Below are positions 6,372 through 12,143 of a stretch of 19,378 bases of DNA, piece after piece. A program made the translations under genes and the position numbers. Position 1 is the first letter of the stretch; every line of letters starts with the position of its first letter. The notes under the pieces are model-generated. The model had not been told where the DNA came from. It saw nothing but the letters and a program-made list of their open reading frames with translations, and did no database searches. The DNA is from Dehalococcoidia bacterium (lineage in GTDB: Bacteria; Chloroflexota; Dehalococcoidia; GIF9; AB-539-J10), in the NCBI GenBank assembly GCA_030605665.1, contig JAUWHW010000069.1, forward strand, positions 1-19,378, given 5' to 3'.

Positions 6372-6566
6372 ATGTTTGATATAGGGAGATTAAAGGCAGA
6401 AACTGGACTTGACCCCCAGAAACTCGCTCTCCTGGAGGAGAAAGTTAGGGAAGAATTCAAGGCTGACGAGATGATGTTTGAGCTTCACTATATTCGAGTT
6501 CTTAGAGCCCTTCAAAAGGGCTGGATTGACCTGGAGGAAGCTCTCGCCGAAAGCATTAAAGTATGA
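6372..6566 (+). CDS. Small antitoxin-like protein following a PIN remnant
   Basis: A 64-residue protein beginning MFDIGRLKAETGLDPQK, largely helical and charged, ending in WIDLEEALAESIKV. The ATG at 6372 is chosen over a GTG three codons upstream because GGAGG at 6359-6363 lies eight bases before it. It follows the dead PIN gene by 18 bases, the place an antitoxin would occupy, and would be an orphan now that the toxin is broken. No DNA-binding motif is recognised, so the antitoxin role rests on position. Confidence 0.45.
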   Translation: MFDIGRLKAETGLDPQKLALLEEKVREEFKADEMMFELHYIRVLRALQKGWIDLEEALAESIKV

Positions 6567-6628
6567 CTCATTGCAGCAGGCGAAGTTGAATTAAAGGTTG
6601 GAGATCTTAGCAAGGTTAGTTTTGCCCA

Positions 6629-6804
6629 TCAATGTAACCACCGTTGCCGATATGAAAAACCTGGGCTGGAAGCAATGTCATTGCGAGCCGAAGGCGTGGC
6701 AATCTCACTATGGGCCGAAGAGATAAGTGAAGAGGAGACGTGGCAACCAGATATAGCTCAGATGAAGCAGTTAGGCGAGCAATAAGAGATATACTAACCA
6801 TACA
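6629..6804 (+). pseudogene. Decayed 3' end of the epimerase gene, with a repeat inserted
   Basis: AATGTAACCACCGTTGCC resembles 3524-3541 of the epimerase gene. The text then jumps to GATATGAAAAACCTGGGCTG, which matches 3645-3662, so an internal stretch is deleted. After GGCTGGAAGC a ~73 bp repeat (about 6674-6746) intervenes, and the match resumes with CAGATATAGCTCAGATGAAG and GCGAGCAATAAGAGATAT, matching the end of the epimerase gene. It cannot make a protein. Confidence 0.7.
6678..6745 (+). repeat. ~70 bp dispersed repeat, copy B, inside a gene relic
   Basis: It closely matches 5279-5345. Because it interrupts recognisable epimerase sequence, its ends can be seen: GCAA stands at both junctions (6672-6675 and 6743-6746), a possible 4-base target duplication. 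Repeats of this kind without a transposase behave like MITEs. Confidence 0.65.
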
Positions 6805-6832
6805 AGCTCGATAGGCCTTAAAAGGGAATTGG

Positions 6833-7045
6833 ATGAGACGAAGATTAAAATTCTACCTTGATACTTCAATATTTGGCAGCCTGTTTGACTTTGACGGCCC
6901 GACTCTTATTTCATGGAATTATAGGCACATGGTAAACTTAAAAGTTAAAAGGGCGGTAAACGCCATAAATTTAAAGCTAGGCTATAGGCCTATCGAAATT
7001 TTATCTCCTGAGGAGGTAATAGGTTATGGAGAAATGGAGTCATAG
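6833..7045 (+). pseudogene. PIN-domain toxin with an in-frame internal deletion
   Basis: Residues 1-24 (RRLKFYLDTSIFGSLFDFDG) are the N-terminus of a PIN ribonuclease with the first catalytic Asp. The chain then jumps to LISWNYRHMVNLKVKRAVNA and LKLGYRPIEILSPEEVI, the C-terminal part of the same family. About 80-90 residues that normally lie between, with most of the acidic active site, are missing, but the frame is kept, so a 70-residue product may still be made. It is probably inactive as a nuclease, although it might still bind the antitoxin. The next gene's SD (GAGGAGG) lies inside its 3' end. Confidence 0.6.
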
Positions 7046-7202
7046 GTCACTGGACTGGCTTCATAAGGTAAGGGAGCAAAATTATGAGCGCACGCGGAGC
7101 AAAGACCCGGAAGAGGTGGCTAAGGAAACGGTTAAAGACGCTGAGGCTTTGATAAAGGCGTTAAACCTTGAGCTAATTTATCCCATAACCAGCCAGAAAT
7201 AA
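7026..7202 (+). CDS. Small antitoxin-like protein, 58 residues
   Basis: An ORF from ATG 7026 to TAA 7200-7202 encodes MEKWSHRSLDWLHKVREQNY followed by a charged helical tail (KDPEEVAKETVKDAEALIKA). GAGGAGG about ten bases before the ATG, inside the end of the PIN remnant, and a 20-base overlap indicate translational coupling, the normal PIN toxin-antitoxin arrangement. The family is not recognised with certainty. It looks intact although its toxin is deleted. Confidence 0.5.
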   Translation: MEKWSHRSLDWLHKVREQNYERTRSKDPEEVAKETVKDAEALIKALNLELIYPITSQK

Positions 7203-7218
7203 CTTGCTTGTAACTGGT

Positions 7219-7293
7219 GTAACTGCCATTGCCAACATGGTAGTTGAAGCCATAGACTTATCTGGAGTAAAGTTCATCTACACAGGTGGCAGA
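7219..7293 (+). pseudogene. Second relic of the epimerase 3' region
   Basis: About 75 bases match the epimerase gene around 3525-3600 at roughly 85 percent by eye count, translating as VTAIANMVVEAIDLSGVKF and then IYTGGR. Both ends stop abruptly. With the relic at 6629 it indicates an old extra copy of the epimerase gene that has been broken up. Confidence 0.65.
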
Positions 7294-7447
7294 GGTCAAG
7301 CTTCTAAAAGATTATGGCATGATGGTCAAAGTTGCGAGCATAAATGAAAAAGCCAAGGTTTTGGGAAAGAGAAATCTGTTGATTGGCGGATGTCATAGCC
7401 CTGGATGCGTCAGGTTTTCAGCAAATGTGTATCGGAATGATTGACTT
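7294..7447 (+). other. Gene fragment of unknown origin
   Basis: One frame starting at 7292 is open for about 50 codons and reads EVKLLKDYGMMVKVASINEK, then AKVLGKRNLLIGGCHSPGC, ending at a TGA near 7441. It looks protein-like but lacks a start and an SD. I do not recognise it; it may be another relic in this decayed region. Confidence 0.3.
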
Positions 7448-7465
7448 TAGAATGCGAGGAGAGAA

Positions 7466-8446
7466 ATGATTGTGATCCAAACTCCCCTCCGAATAAGCTT
7501 TGTAGGAGGTGGGACTGACTTTGAGGACTTTTACGCAAACCACGGTGGTGCTGTCCTTAGTACTGCCATCGACAAGTGTGTCTTTGTCATCGTCAAGGAA
7601 AGATACGATGATATGATCTGTGTGAACTACTCGAAAAGAGAAATAGTAGACCAGTTTGACGAACTGAAGCACGAATTGGTAAGAGAAGCGATGAGAGTAA
7701 CTGGCGTGGAAAAGGGAATAGAGGTCACTACTCTTGCTGATATCCCTGCCGAGGGGACTGGGCTTGGTTCATCAAGCAGCGTTACAGTTGGGTTGCTTCA
7801 GGCTCTCTATACCTACCGGGGAGAAATTGCGTCAGCGAAAACTTTAGCTGAAGAGGCATGCCGCATAGAGATTGATATTCTCGGAAAACCTATCGGGAGG
7901 CAGGACCAATATATCGCCTCCTACGGCAACATGCGATTCATCACCTTTGCCAAGAGTGGTGTCGAGGTTGAAAAAATTGAGCTTTCGCCTGAAGATAAGA
8001 AGAGACTAAATGATAACCTTCTTGTTTTTTATACTGGCGTAACCAGGAAGTCAAGCGAAATCCTGTCGGAGCAGAAGGCAAATATAAACAGCCGTGCTGA
8101 GGTGCTCTGTGAAATGCAGAAGCTGGCATTCGAGGGGAGGGATGCCATTCGCGGGGGTGAGTTTGATGTATTCGGTGAGATACTGCATAAGGGATGGCAA
8201 CTTAAAAAACGGTTGGCAAGCAAGGTGAGCAATCCAGCAATTGACGATATTTACAGTGCGGCCCGCAGGGCTGGAGCAATTGGCGGTAAAATCACTGGAG
8301 CTGGTGGAGGTGGTTTCATACTCTTCTATTGTCCCAAAGACAAGCAAGATAATCTTACGAGAGCGCTTAAGGGGCTCAGGGAACTCCCCTTCCGTTTCCA
8401 GCAGGATGGGAGCAAGGTGATCTTCAACTACAGGAGAAGTTGGTGA
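7466..8446 (+). CDS. hddA: D-glycero-alpha-D-manno-heptose 7-phosphate kinase
   Basis: A 326-residue GHMP-family kinase. It carries the N-terminal TPLRISFVGGGTDF, the ATP-binding PAEGTGLGSSSSVTVGLL (about residues 92-109), the GKPIGRQDQYIASYG segment typical of the heptose kinase HddA, and the C-terminal KITGAGGGGFILFY (about 274-287). It phosphorylates C1 of D-glycero-D-manno-heptose 7-phosphate to the 1,7-bisphosphate in the cytoplasm, the second step towards GDP-heptose. Placement beside gmhA, hddC and gmhB supports HddA over galactokinase or fucokinase. The ATG has AGGAG at 7457-7461, a short four-base spacing. It seems to begin the heptose operon. Confidence 0.9.
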   Translation: MIVIQTPLRISFVGGGTDFEDFYANHGGAVLSTAIDKCVFVIVKERYDDMICVNYSKREIVDQFDELKHELVREAMRVTGVEKGIEVTTLADIPAEGTGLGSSSSVTVGLLQALYTYRGEIASAKTLAEEACRIEIDILGKPIGRQDQYIASYGNMRFITFAKSGVEVEKIELSPEDKKRLNDNLLVFYTGVTRKSSEILSEQKANINSRAEVLCEMQKLAFEGRDAIRGGEFDVFGEILHKGWQLKKRLASKVSNPAIDDIYSAARRAGAIGGKITGAGGGGFILFYCPKDKQDNLTRALKGLRELPFRFQQDGSKVIFNYRRSW

Positions 8447-8516
8447 AGCTTTCGCGTACCAATAGTACTGGGCTTATTGGTTGCCATCCCATAAAGGAGG
8501 GTGAAATCTTGTAAAG

Positions 8517-9101
8517 ATGAATCAGAAAGATATTAAGATTATAAAGAATTACCTTTCTGAAATTAGTGCTACTTTGGCGAAGCTGCCCGTGGAGGGGATT
8601 ACCCAGGTTGTTGAATTGCTTGAACAGGCACGGGCGAACAGGAAAAGAGTCTATATTTTCGGCAACGGTGGCTCAGCCGCTACCGCCTCTCACTTTGCTT
8701 CCGACCTGGCAAAGGGGGCAATCTGCAAAGGGAAGCCCAGAATAAAAGCCTTTGCCTTGACCGATAATGTTCCCCTTCTCTCCGCCTGGGCAAACGATAC
8801 TGCCTACGAAAACATCTTTGCCGAGCAATTGGAAAATTTCATTGAGATGGGAGACATTGCTATAGGCATCTCAGGCAGCGGCAATTCTCAAAATGTGCTT
8901 AATGGTGTGAAAGTGGCCAAGGTTAAAGGCGCTACCACCATCGGCTTTATCGGTTTCGATGGAGGGGAACTCAAGGACCTTGTAGATATAGCCATTGTAG
9001 TGCCTAACCATAACATGGAGCAAGTCGAGGACATCCACCTTCTCTTGGAGCATGTCATTACTACTTGCCTGAGGATGTCTGGTGATAGCTTGGAAACCTA
9101 G
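8517..9101 (+). CDS. gmhA: Sedoheptulose 7-phosphate isomerase
   Basis: A 194-residue SIS-domain protein of normal GmhA length. Visible are VYIFGNGGSAATASHFASDL (phosphate loop), LTDNVPLLSAWANDTAYENI, GISGSGNSQNVL, and VEDIHLLLEHVI near the C-terminus with the histidine-bearing helix of the zinc site. It turns sedoheptulose 7-phosphate into D-glycero-D-manno-heptose 7-phosphate, the first pathway step. GGAGG at 8496-8500 is 16 bases from the ATG, unusually far; the closer TTG at 8509 is immediately followed by TAA, so no other start works. The stop codon TAG is the end of the first AACCTAG unit of the array that follows. Confidence 0.93.
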   Translation: MNQKDIKIIKNYLSEISATLAKLPVEGITQVVELLEQARANRKRVYIFGNGGSAATASHFASDLAKGAICKGKPRIKAFALTDNVPLLSAWANDTAYENIFAEQLENFIEMGDIAIGISGSGNSQNVLNGVKVAKVKGATTIGFIGFDGGELKDLVDIAIVVPNHNMEQVEDIHLLLEHVITTCLRMSGDSLET

Positions 9102-9192
9102 AACCTAGAACCTAGAACCTAGAACCTAGAACCTAGAACCTAGAACGTAGAACCTAGAACCTAGAACCTAGAACATAGAACGTAGAACAATG
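9095..9192 (+). repeat. Heptamer array, 14 AACCTAG-type units
   Basis: Exactly 98 bases in period 7: AACCTAG with variants AACGTAG, AACATAG and a last unit AACAATG. The first unit contains the gmhA stop (9099-9101) and the last contains the galE start (9190-9192), so the whole space between the genes is array. There is no SD for galE. Confidence 0.95.
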
Positions 9193-10260
9193 AACATCTT
9201 AGTCACCGGCGGCGCAGGATATGTAGGAAGTGTGGTAGCCGAGAAACTGCTGCAGCAGGGCTATAAAGTCATTATTTTAGATAACCTTCGGCAGGGGCAT
9301 AAAGAAGCAATTCTCCCCGAGGCTCAGCTTATTATCGCTGATATTTGCGAAGCTCAGAACCTTGAGGATGTTTTTCACCGATTTAAAATTGATGCTGTAA
9401 TGCATATGGCTGCGGAGACTGTGGTGGAATATTCCATGACTGACCCCAAAAGGTATTTCCACAATAACATTGTCGGCGGAATAAAGCTCCTTGATGCTAT
9501 GCTTAAGCACGGGGTCTACAAATTTGTCTTTTCCTCCAGCGCTGCGGTTTATGGAGACCCTAAGAGCATTCCTATTGAGGAGGACCATCCCAAGCTTCCT
9601 GTAAACAGCTATGGTGAGTCCAAGCTCATGTTTGAGCGCATCCTGGAATGGTATGGGAAAGCCTACGGGCTTAAACACATTTCCTTGAGATACTTTAATG
9701 CCGCTGGAGCAACCGAGCTTCTAGGTGAAGACCACCACCCTGAAACTCACCTCATTCCCAATGTTCTCAAAGCTGCTCTCCTCCAATCCCCAATCCCCAA
9801 TCCCCAGCCCCAGGGGCTAGGGATTAGGGGGTCGGGATATGTCTCCATATTCGGCACGGATTATCCTACAAAGGATGGAAGCTGCATCCGGGACTATGTT
9901 CATGTAATAGATATTGCGCAGGCACACATCTTGGCACTGGAAAAGCTCGAGTCCCTAGCCCCTGACCGCCACCCCCTAGGGACTGGGGATTGGGGACTAG
10001 GAGCTAGGGCCTATAACCTGGGTAATGGAGAGGGTTACTCCGTGCTTGAGGTGGTAGAAGCAGCGAGAAAAGTCACACAGGCTGAAATCCCTGTCAAAAT
10101 TTCTCCCAGGCGAGCTGGAGACCCGTCAGTTCTGGTGGCGAGTTCCCGCAGGGTAAAAGAAGAACTCGGTTGGAGCCCCGAATTTCCCCAGCTTAAAGCC
10201 ATTATCGAAGGCGCTTGGAAATGGATGAGAAAGCATCCAGAGGGGTATTCTAGGGACTAG
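9190..10260 (+). CDS. galE: UDP-glucose 4-epimerase-like protein with two heptamer-derived inserts
   Basis: A 356-residue GalE-type epimerase: LVTGGAGYVGSVVAEKLL (NAD binding), DNLRQGH, MHMAAETVVEYSM, FSSSAAVYGDP, catalytic NSYGESK, RYFNAAGA, IFGTDYPTKDGSCIRDYVHV and YNLGNGEGYSV. It normally interconverts UDP-glucose and UDP-galactose; here it may serve the glycan. Two loops carry foreign, in-frame stretches from heptamers: SPIPNPQPQGLGIRG (about residues 199-213) and [17 protein letters not shown] (about 256-272). Catalytic motifs are intact, so activity may survive. The start lies in the last unit of the preceding array and the stop in the GGGACTA array that follows. Confidence 0.88.
   Translation: MNILVTGGAGYVGSVVAEKLLQQGYKVIILDNLRQGHKEAILPEAQLIIADICEAQNLEDVFHRFKIDAVMHMAAETVVEYSMTDPKRYFHNNIVGGIKLLDAMLKHGVYKFVFSSSAAVYGDPKSIPIEEDHPKLPVNSYGESKLMFERILEWYGKAYGLKHISLRYFNAAGATELLGEDHHPETHLIPNVLKAALLQSPIPNPQPQGLGIRGSGYVSIFGTDYPTKDGSCIRDYVHVIDIAQAHILALEKLESLAPDRHPLGTGDWGLGARAYNLGNGEGYSVLEVVEAARKVTQAEIPVKISPRRAGDPSVLVASSRRVKEELGWSPEFPQLKAIIEGAWKWMRKHPEGYSRD
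9781..9835 (+). repeat. Heptamer insert 1 in galE, foldback
   Basis: Two CCCCAAT-type units, CCCCAGC and then their inverted counterparts (GGGGCTA, GGGATTA). The two halves are nearly reverse complements, so the insert can fold into a long hairpin. It is read in frame as a loop between KAAL and YVSIFG. Confidence 0.8.
9949..10010 (+). repeat. Heptamer insert 2 in galE, foldback
   Basis: AGTCCCTAG near 9950 is the exact complement of CTAGGGACT near 9976; units GGGGATT and GGGGACT follow. It is in frame, between ALEKL and AYNLG. Confidence 0.8.
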
Positions 10261-10278
10261 GGACTAGGGACTAGGGAC
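10251..10278 (+). repeat. Heptamer array, four TAGGGAC units
   Basis: Four perfect TAGGGAC units. The galE stop (10258-10260) starts the second unit and the IVP start codon at 10280 begins one base after the last unit. Confidence 0.9.
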
Positions 10279-10279
10279 T

Positions 10280-10648
10280 ATGTTAGAGTGGCAAAATCTG
10301 GAGGTTTGGAAGGAGGCACATAGGCTGACGCTGGAAGTGTACCACTTGGCTCAAGAGCTCCCTGATAAAGAGCGCTTTAGATTGAGTGACCAGATGTGTC
10401 GTTGTGCTTCCTCGGTGGCGGCGAACATTGTAGAGGGGCATGCCAGGCACAGTAGGCGAGAGTACATCCAGTTCCTTTACGTAGCTAGGGGCTCGGCTGA
10501 GGAATTACGATACCACTTGTTACTTGCCAAAGATCTGGGCTACCTCAAAGATGGGAGGTATAATGAGTTGGATAAGGCATACATCCAAGTATCTAAGATG
10601 CTCAATGCCCTTATCTCGTCACTCAGGAGTAAGGATGCCAACCCTTAA
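10280..10648 (+). CDS. Four-helix-bundle protein of the 23S rRNA intervening-sequence family (IVP 1)
   Basis: A 122-residue all-helical protein of the PF05635/TIGR02436 family. Signatures are [20 protein letters not shown] in helix 1, [20 protein letters not shown] between helices 2 and 3, and [20 protein letters not shown]. Members were first found inside 23S rRNA insertions. The Avd protein of diversity-generating retroelements shares the fold, forms a basic pentamer and binds nucleic acid and a reverse transcriptase; no reverse transcriptase is seen here. The gene is bracketed by heptamer arrays (10251-10278 and 10650-10782) between galE and hddC, which suggests a cassette rather than a glycan enzyme. 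No SD precedes the ATG. Function in free-standing form is unknown. Confidence 0.85.
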   Translation: MLEWQNLEVWKEAHRLTLEVYHLAQELPDKERFRLSDQMCRCASSVAANIVEGHARHSRREYIQFLYVARGSAEELRYHLLLAKDLGYLKDGRYNELDKAYIQVSKMLNALISSLRSKDANP

Positions 10649-10649
10649 C

Positions 10650-10782
10650 CCCCAGTCCCCAATCCCCAGTCCCCAATCCCCAGTCCCCAGTCTCCAGTCC
10701 CCAGTCCCCAGTCTCCAGTCCCCAGTCCCCAGTCTCCAGTCCCCAGTCCCCAGTCTCCAGCTCCCAGCCCCCGGTCCCCAAG
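10650..10782 (+). repeat. Heptamer array, 19 CCCCAGT-type units with 21-bp order
   Basis: Exactly 133 bases of CCCCAGT, CCCCAAT and CTCCAGT units starting two bases after the IVP stop. From 10678 a higher-order 21-base unit (CCCCAGT CCCCAGT CTCCAGT) repeats four times. No unit contains a stop in any frame. The last unit, CCCCAAG, together with the next base gives AAGGA, the likely SD for hddC. Confidence 0.95.
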
Positions 10783-10789
10783 GAAAGCC

Positions 10790-11680
10790 ATGCTCTTAGC
10801 CGCGGGCGAAGGTACGCGACTTAAACCCCTTACGCTAGAAACGCCAAAGGTTCTCCTCCCTATAGGTGGGCAGCCTTTGATTGAGTATCAGCTTTCCTGG
10901 CTTAAACATCACGGTATCTCAGAGCTTGCCATAAATCTTTACCACCTGAGCGGGAGGATAAAAAAATTCCTCGGCGATGGCTCTCGCTTTGGGGTGAAAA
11001 TCTCTTACTCGACCGAAGAAAAGTTGTTAGGCACTGCTGGTGGGGTAAAAAAGATGGAACACTTCTTCAATGATACTTTTGTGGTGTTCTACGGCGATGT
11101 GCTAACCAACTTTGACCTCCAAGCTATGATACAATTGCATCAGGCAAAGAAGGCCTTAGCCACCCTGGCTATCTTTAAGGCGCCAACTCCAACGGAAGTA
11201 GGAATAGTGGAGATGAGTCCCGAAGGCCGAATCCTGAGCTTCGTAGAAAAACCCCAGTCCCTAGCCCCTAGTCCCCAGTCCCCAGCCCCTAGTCCCCAGT
11301 CCCCAGCCCCTAGTCCCCAATCCCTAGCCCCTAGTCCCCAATCCCTAGCCCCTAGTCCCCAATCCCCAGTCTCTAGTCTCCAGCCTCTAATCTCTAGTCC
11401 GCAATCCCCCACCCTCGCCAGCGGTGGGGTCTATATCCTGGAAAAAGAAGTCCTCAATTACATCCCGACTCAAGGCTTCTCCGATTTCGCCTATGATATC
11501 TTTCCCAAACTGATAGAACTTAGCCTCCCTATTTATGGCTATGTTCTGAAGCCCCAAGACTATCTTATTGACATTGGCACCATTGGTAAATACAATCAAG
11601 CAAATAAGGACGTTCTAGGTTTACAAGTTCTACGTTCTAAGTTAGAAAGTCCAAGTTGGCAAAGTCAACGTAGAACCTAG
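10790..11680 (+). CDS. hddC: Heptose 1-phosphate guanylyltransferase (nucleotidyltransferase) with heptamer insert
   Basis: A 296-residue sugar-phosphate nucleotidyltransferase: [20 protein letters not shown] with the nucleotide-binding GxGTR and Lys, [26 protein letters not shown] (metal-binding Asp), [19 protein letters not shown], and [13 protein letters not shown]. The neighbours point to D-glycero-alpha-D-manno-heptose 1-phosphate guanylyltransferase, the last step to GDP-heptose; a mannose-1-phosphate enzyme cannot be excluded. About 53 residues of SPQSPAP-type repeat (from about residue 155) are inserted between FVEKP and ASGG, in frame. The last ~20 residues are also heptamer-derived. 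The usual start would be MKAMLL; here the first ATG is AGG, so translation begins at the second Met with AAGGA five bases upstream. Confidence 0.82.
   Translation: MLLAAGEGTRLKPLTLETPKVLLPIGGQPLIEYQLSWLKHHGISELAINLYHLSGRIKKFLGDGSRFGVKISYSTEEKLLGTAGGVKKMEHFFNDTFVVFYGDVLTNFDLQAMIQLHQAKKALATLAIFKAPTPTEVGIVEMSPEGRILSFVEKPQSLAPSPQSPAPSPQSPAPSPQSLAPSPQSLAPSPQSPVSSLQPLISSPQSPTLASGGVYILEKEVLNYIPTQGFSDFAYDIFPKLIELSLPIYGYVLKPQDYLIDIGTIGKYNQANKDVLGLQVLRSKLESPSWQSQRRT
11252..11405 (+). repeat. Heptamer array inside hddC, 22 units
   Basis: CCCCAGT, CCCTAGC, CCCTAGT and CCCCAAT units with a 21-base order at the left, decaying to CTCTAGT-type units at the right. It translates as repeated seven-residue blocks such as SPQSLAP. 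TAG occurs in many units but never in the reading frame. Confidence 0.93.
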
Positions 11681-11694
11681 CACTTAGAACTTGG
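11612..11694 (+). repeat. Degenerate, inverted heptamer region before IVP 2
   Basis: The left part reads CTAGGTT, CTACGTT, CTAAGTT (reverse orientation); the right part reads AACGTAG, AACCTAG, CACTTAG, AACTTGG (forward), with about 23 bases between, so the region can fold back. The hddC stop is the TAG of AACCTAG (11678-11680). GGGAG four bases before the IVP start is a usable SD. Confidence 0.7.
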
Positions 11695-11701
11695 GAGTGA
11701 C

Positions 11702-12070
11702 ATGCGAATTGAGAGGTTTGAAGATATAGATGCCTGGAAGGAGGCCAGAAAGCTAGTGAACATAGTTTACGCCCTTTCGAACGAAGGGGAGTTCTCCAGG
11801 GATTTTAGTTTGAAAAATCAAATCCGTGGTGCTTCAGTTTCCATAATGTCCAACATCGCCGAAGGTTTTGACCGGGGGACAAACAGAGAATTCATACAAT
11901 TTCTTGTTATAGCCAGAGCTTCTACTTCGGAAGTAAAAAGCCATTTGTATGTAGCTCTGGATCGCAAATATGTAAACCAAGAGAAATTTGAGGAGACCTA
12001 TAATCAGGCCACGAAGGTGACCAGCCTGATTGATGGCTTCATCCGCTATCTCAAAAAACCTAGAACCTAG
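11702..12070 (+). CDS. Four-helix-bundle protein of the 23S rRNA intervening-sequence family (IVP 2)
   Basis: A second 122-residue PF05635-type protein, clearly diverged from IVP 1 but with the same landmarks: IDAWKEARKLVNIVYALSNE, MSNIAEGFDRGTNREFIQFL and VIARASTSEVKSHLYVAL. It is not a recent duplicate by eye; the two paralogues therefore arrived separately or long ago. It sits between hddC and gmhB and is flanked by heptamers on both sides. The last residues PRT and the stop come from AACCTAG units. GGGAG at 11692-11696 may serve as SD. As for IVP 1, the molecular role is unknown and the link with the arrays is inferred from position. Confidence 0.85.
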   Translation: MRIERFEDIDAWKEARKLVNIVYALSNEGEFSRDFSLKNQIRGASVSIMSNIAEGFDRGTNREFIQFLVIARASTSEVKSHLYVALDRKYVNQEKFEETYNQATKVTSLIDGFIRYLKKPRT

Positions 12071-12133
12071 AACCTAGAACCTAGAACCTAGAACCTAGAA
12101 CGTAGAACGTAGAACATAGAACATAGAACGCAG
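12057..12133 (+). repeat. Heptamer array, 11 AACCTAG-type units
   Basis: 77 bases: six AACCTAG, two AACGTAG, two AACATAG and one AACGCAG, followed by a decayed unit. It contains the IVP 2 stop (12068-12070) and reaches to within ten bases of the gmhB start, leaving no SD. Confidence 0.95.
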
Positions 12134-12143
12134 AACGGTTGAA

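Noticed and set aside
10524..10799. An open frame through the CCCCAGT array downstream of IVP 1
   Set aside because: CCCCAGT is open in all frames, and the frame overlaps IVP 1 out of phase; no SD and no known protein.
11140..11412. Minus-strand frame rich in GDWGLGA repeats inside hddC
   Set aside because: It is the reverse reading of the heptamer insert; the + strand frame has the enzyme motifs.
10280..12070. Diversity-generating retroelement, because IVP proteins resemble Avd
   Set aside because: No reverse transcriptase and no template/variable repeat pair with adenine-specific changes were seen in the window.
9095..12133. CRISPR array
   Set aside because: Units are 7 bases and directly adjacent, without spacers of unique sequence, and there are no cas genes.
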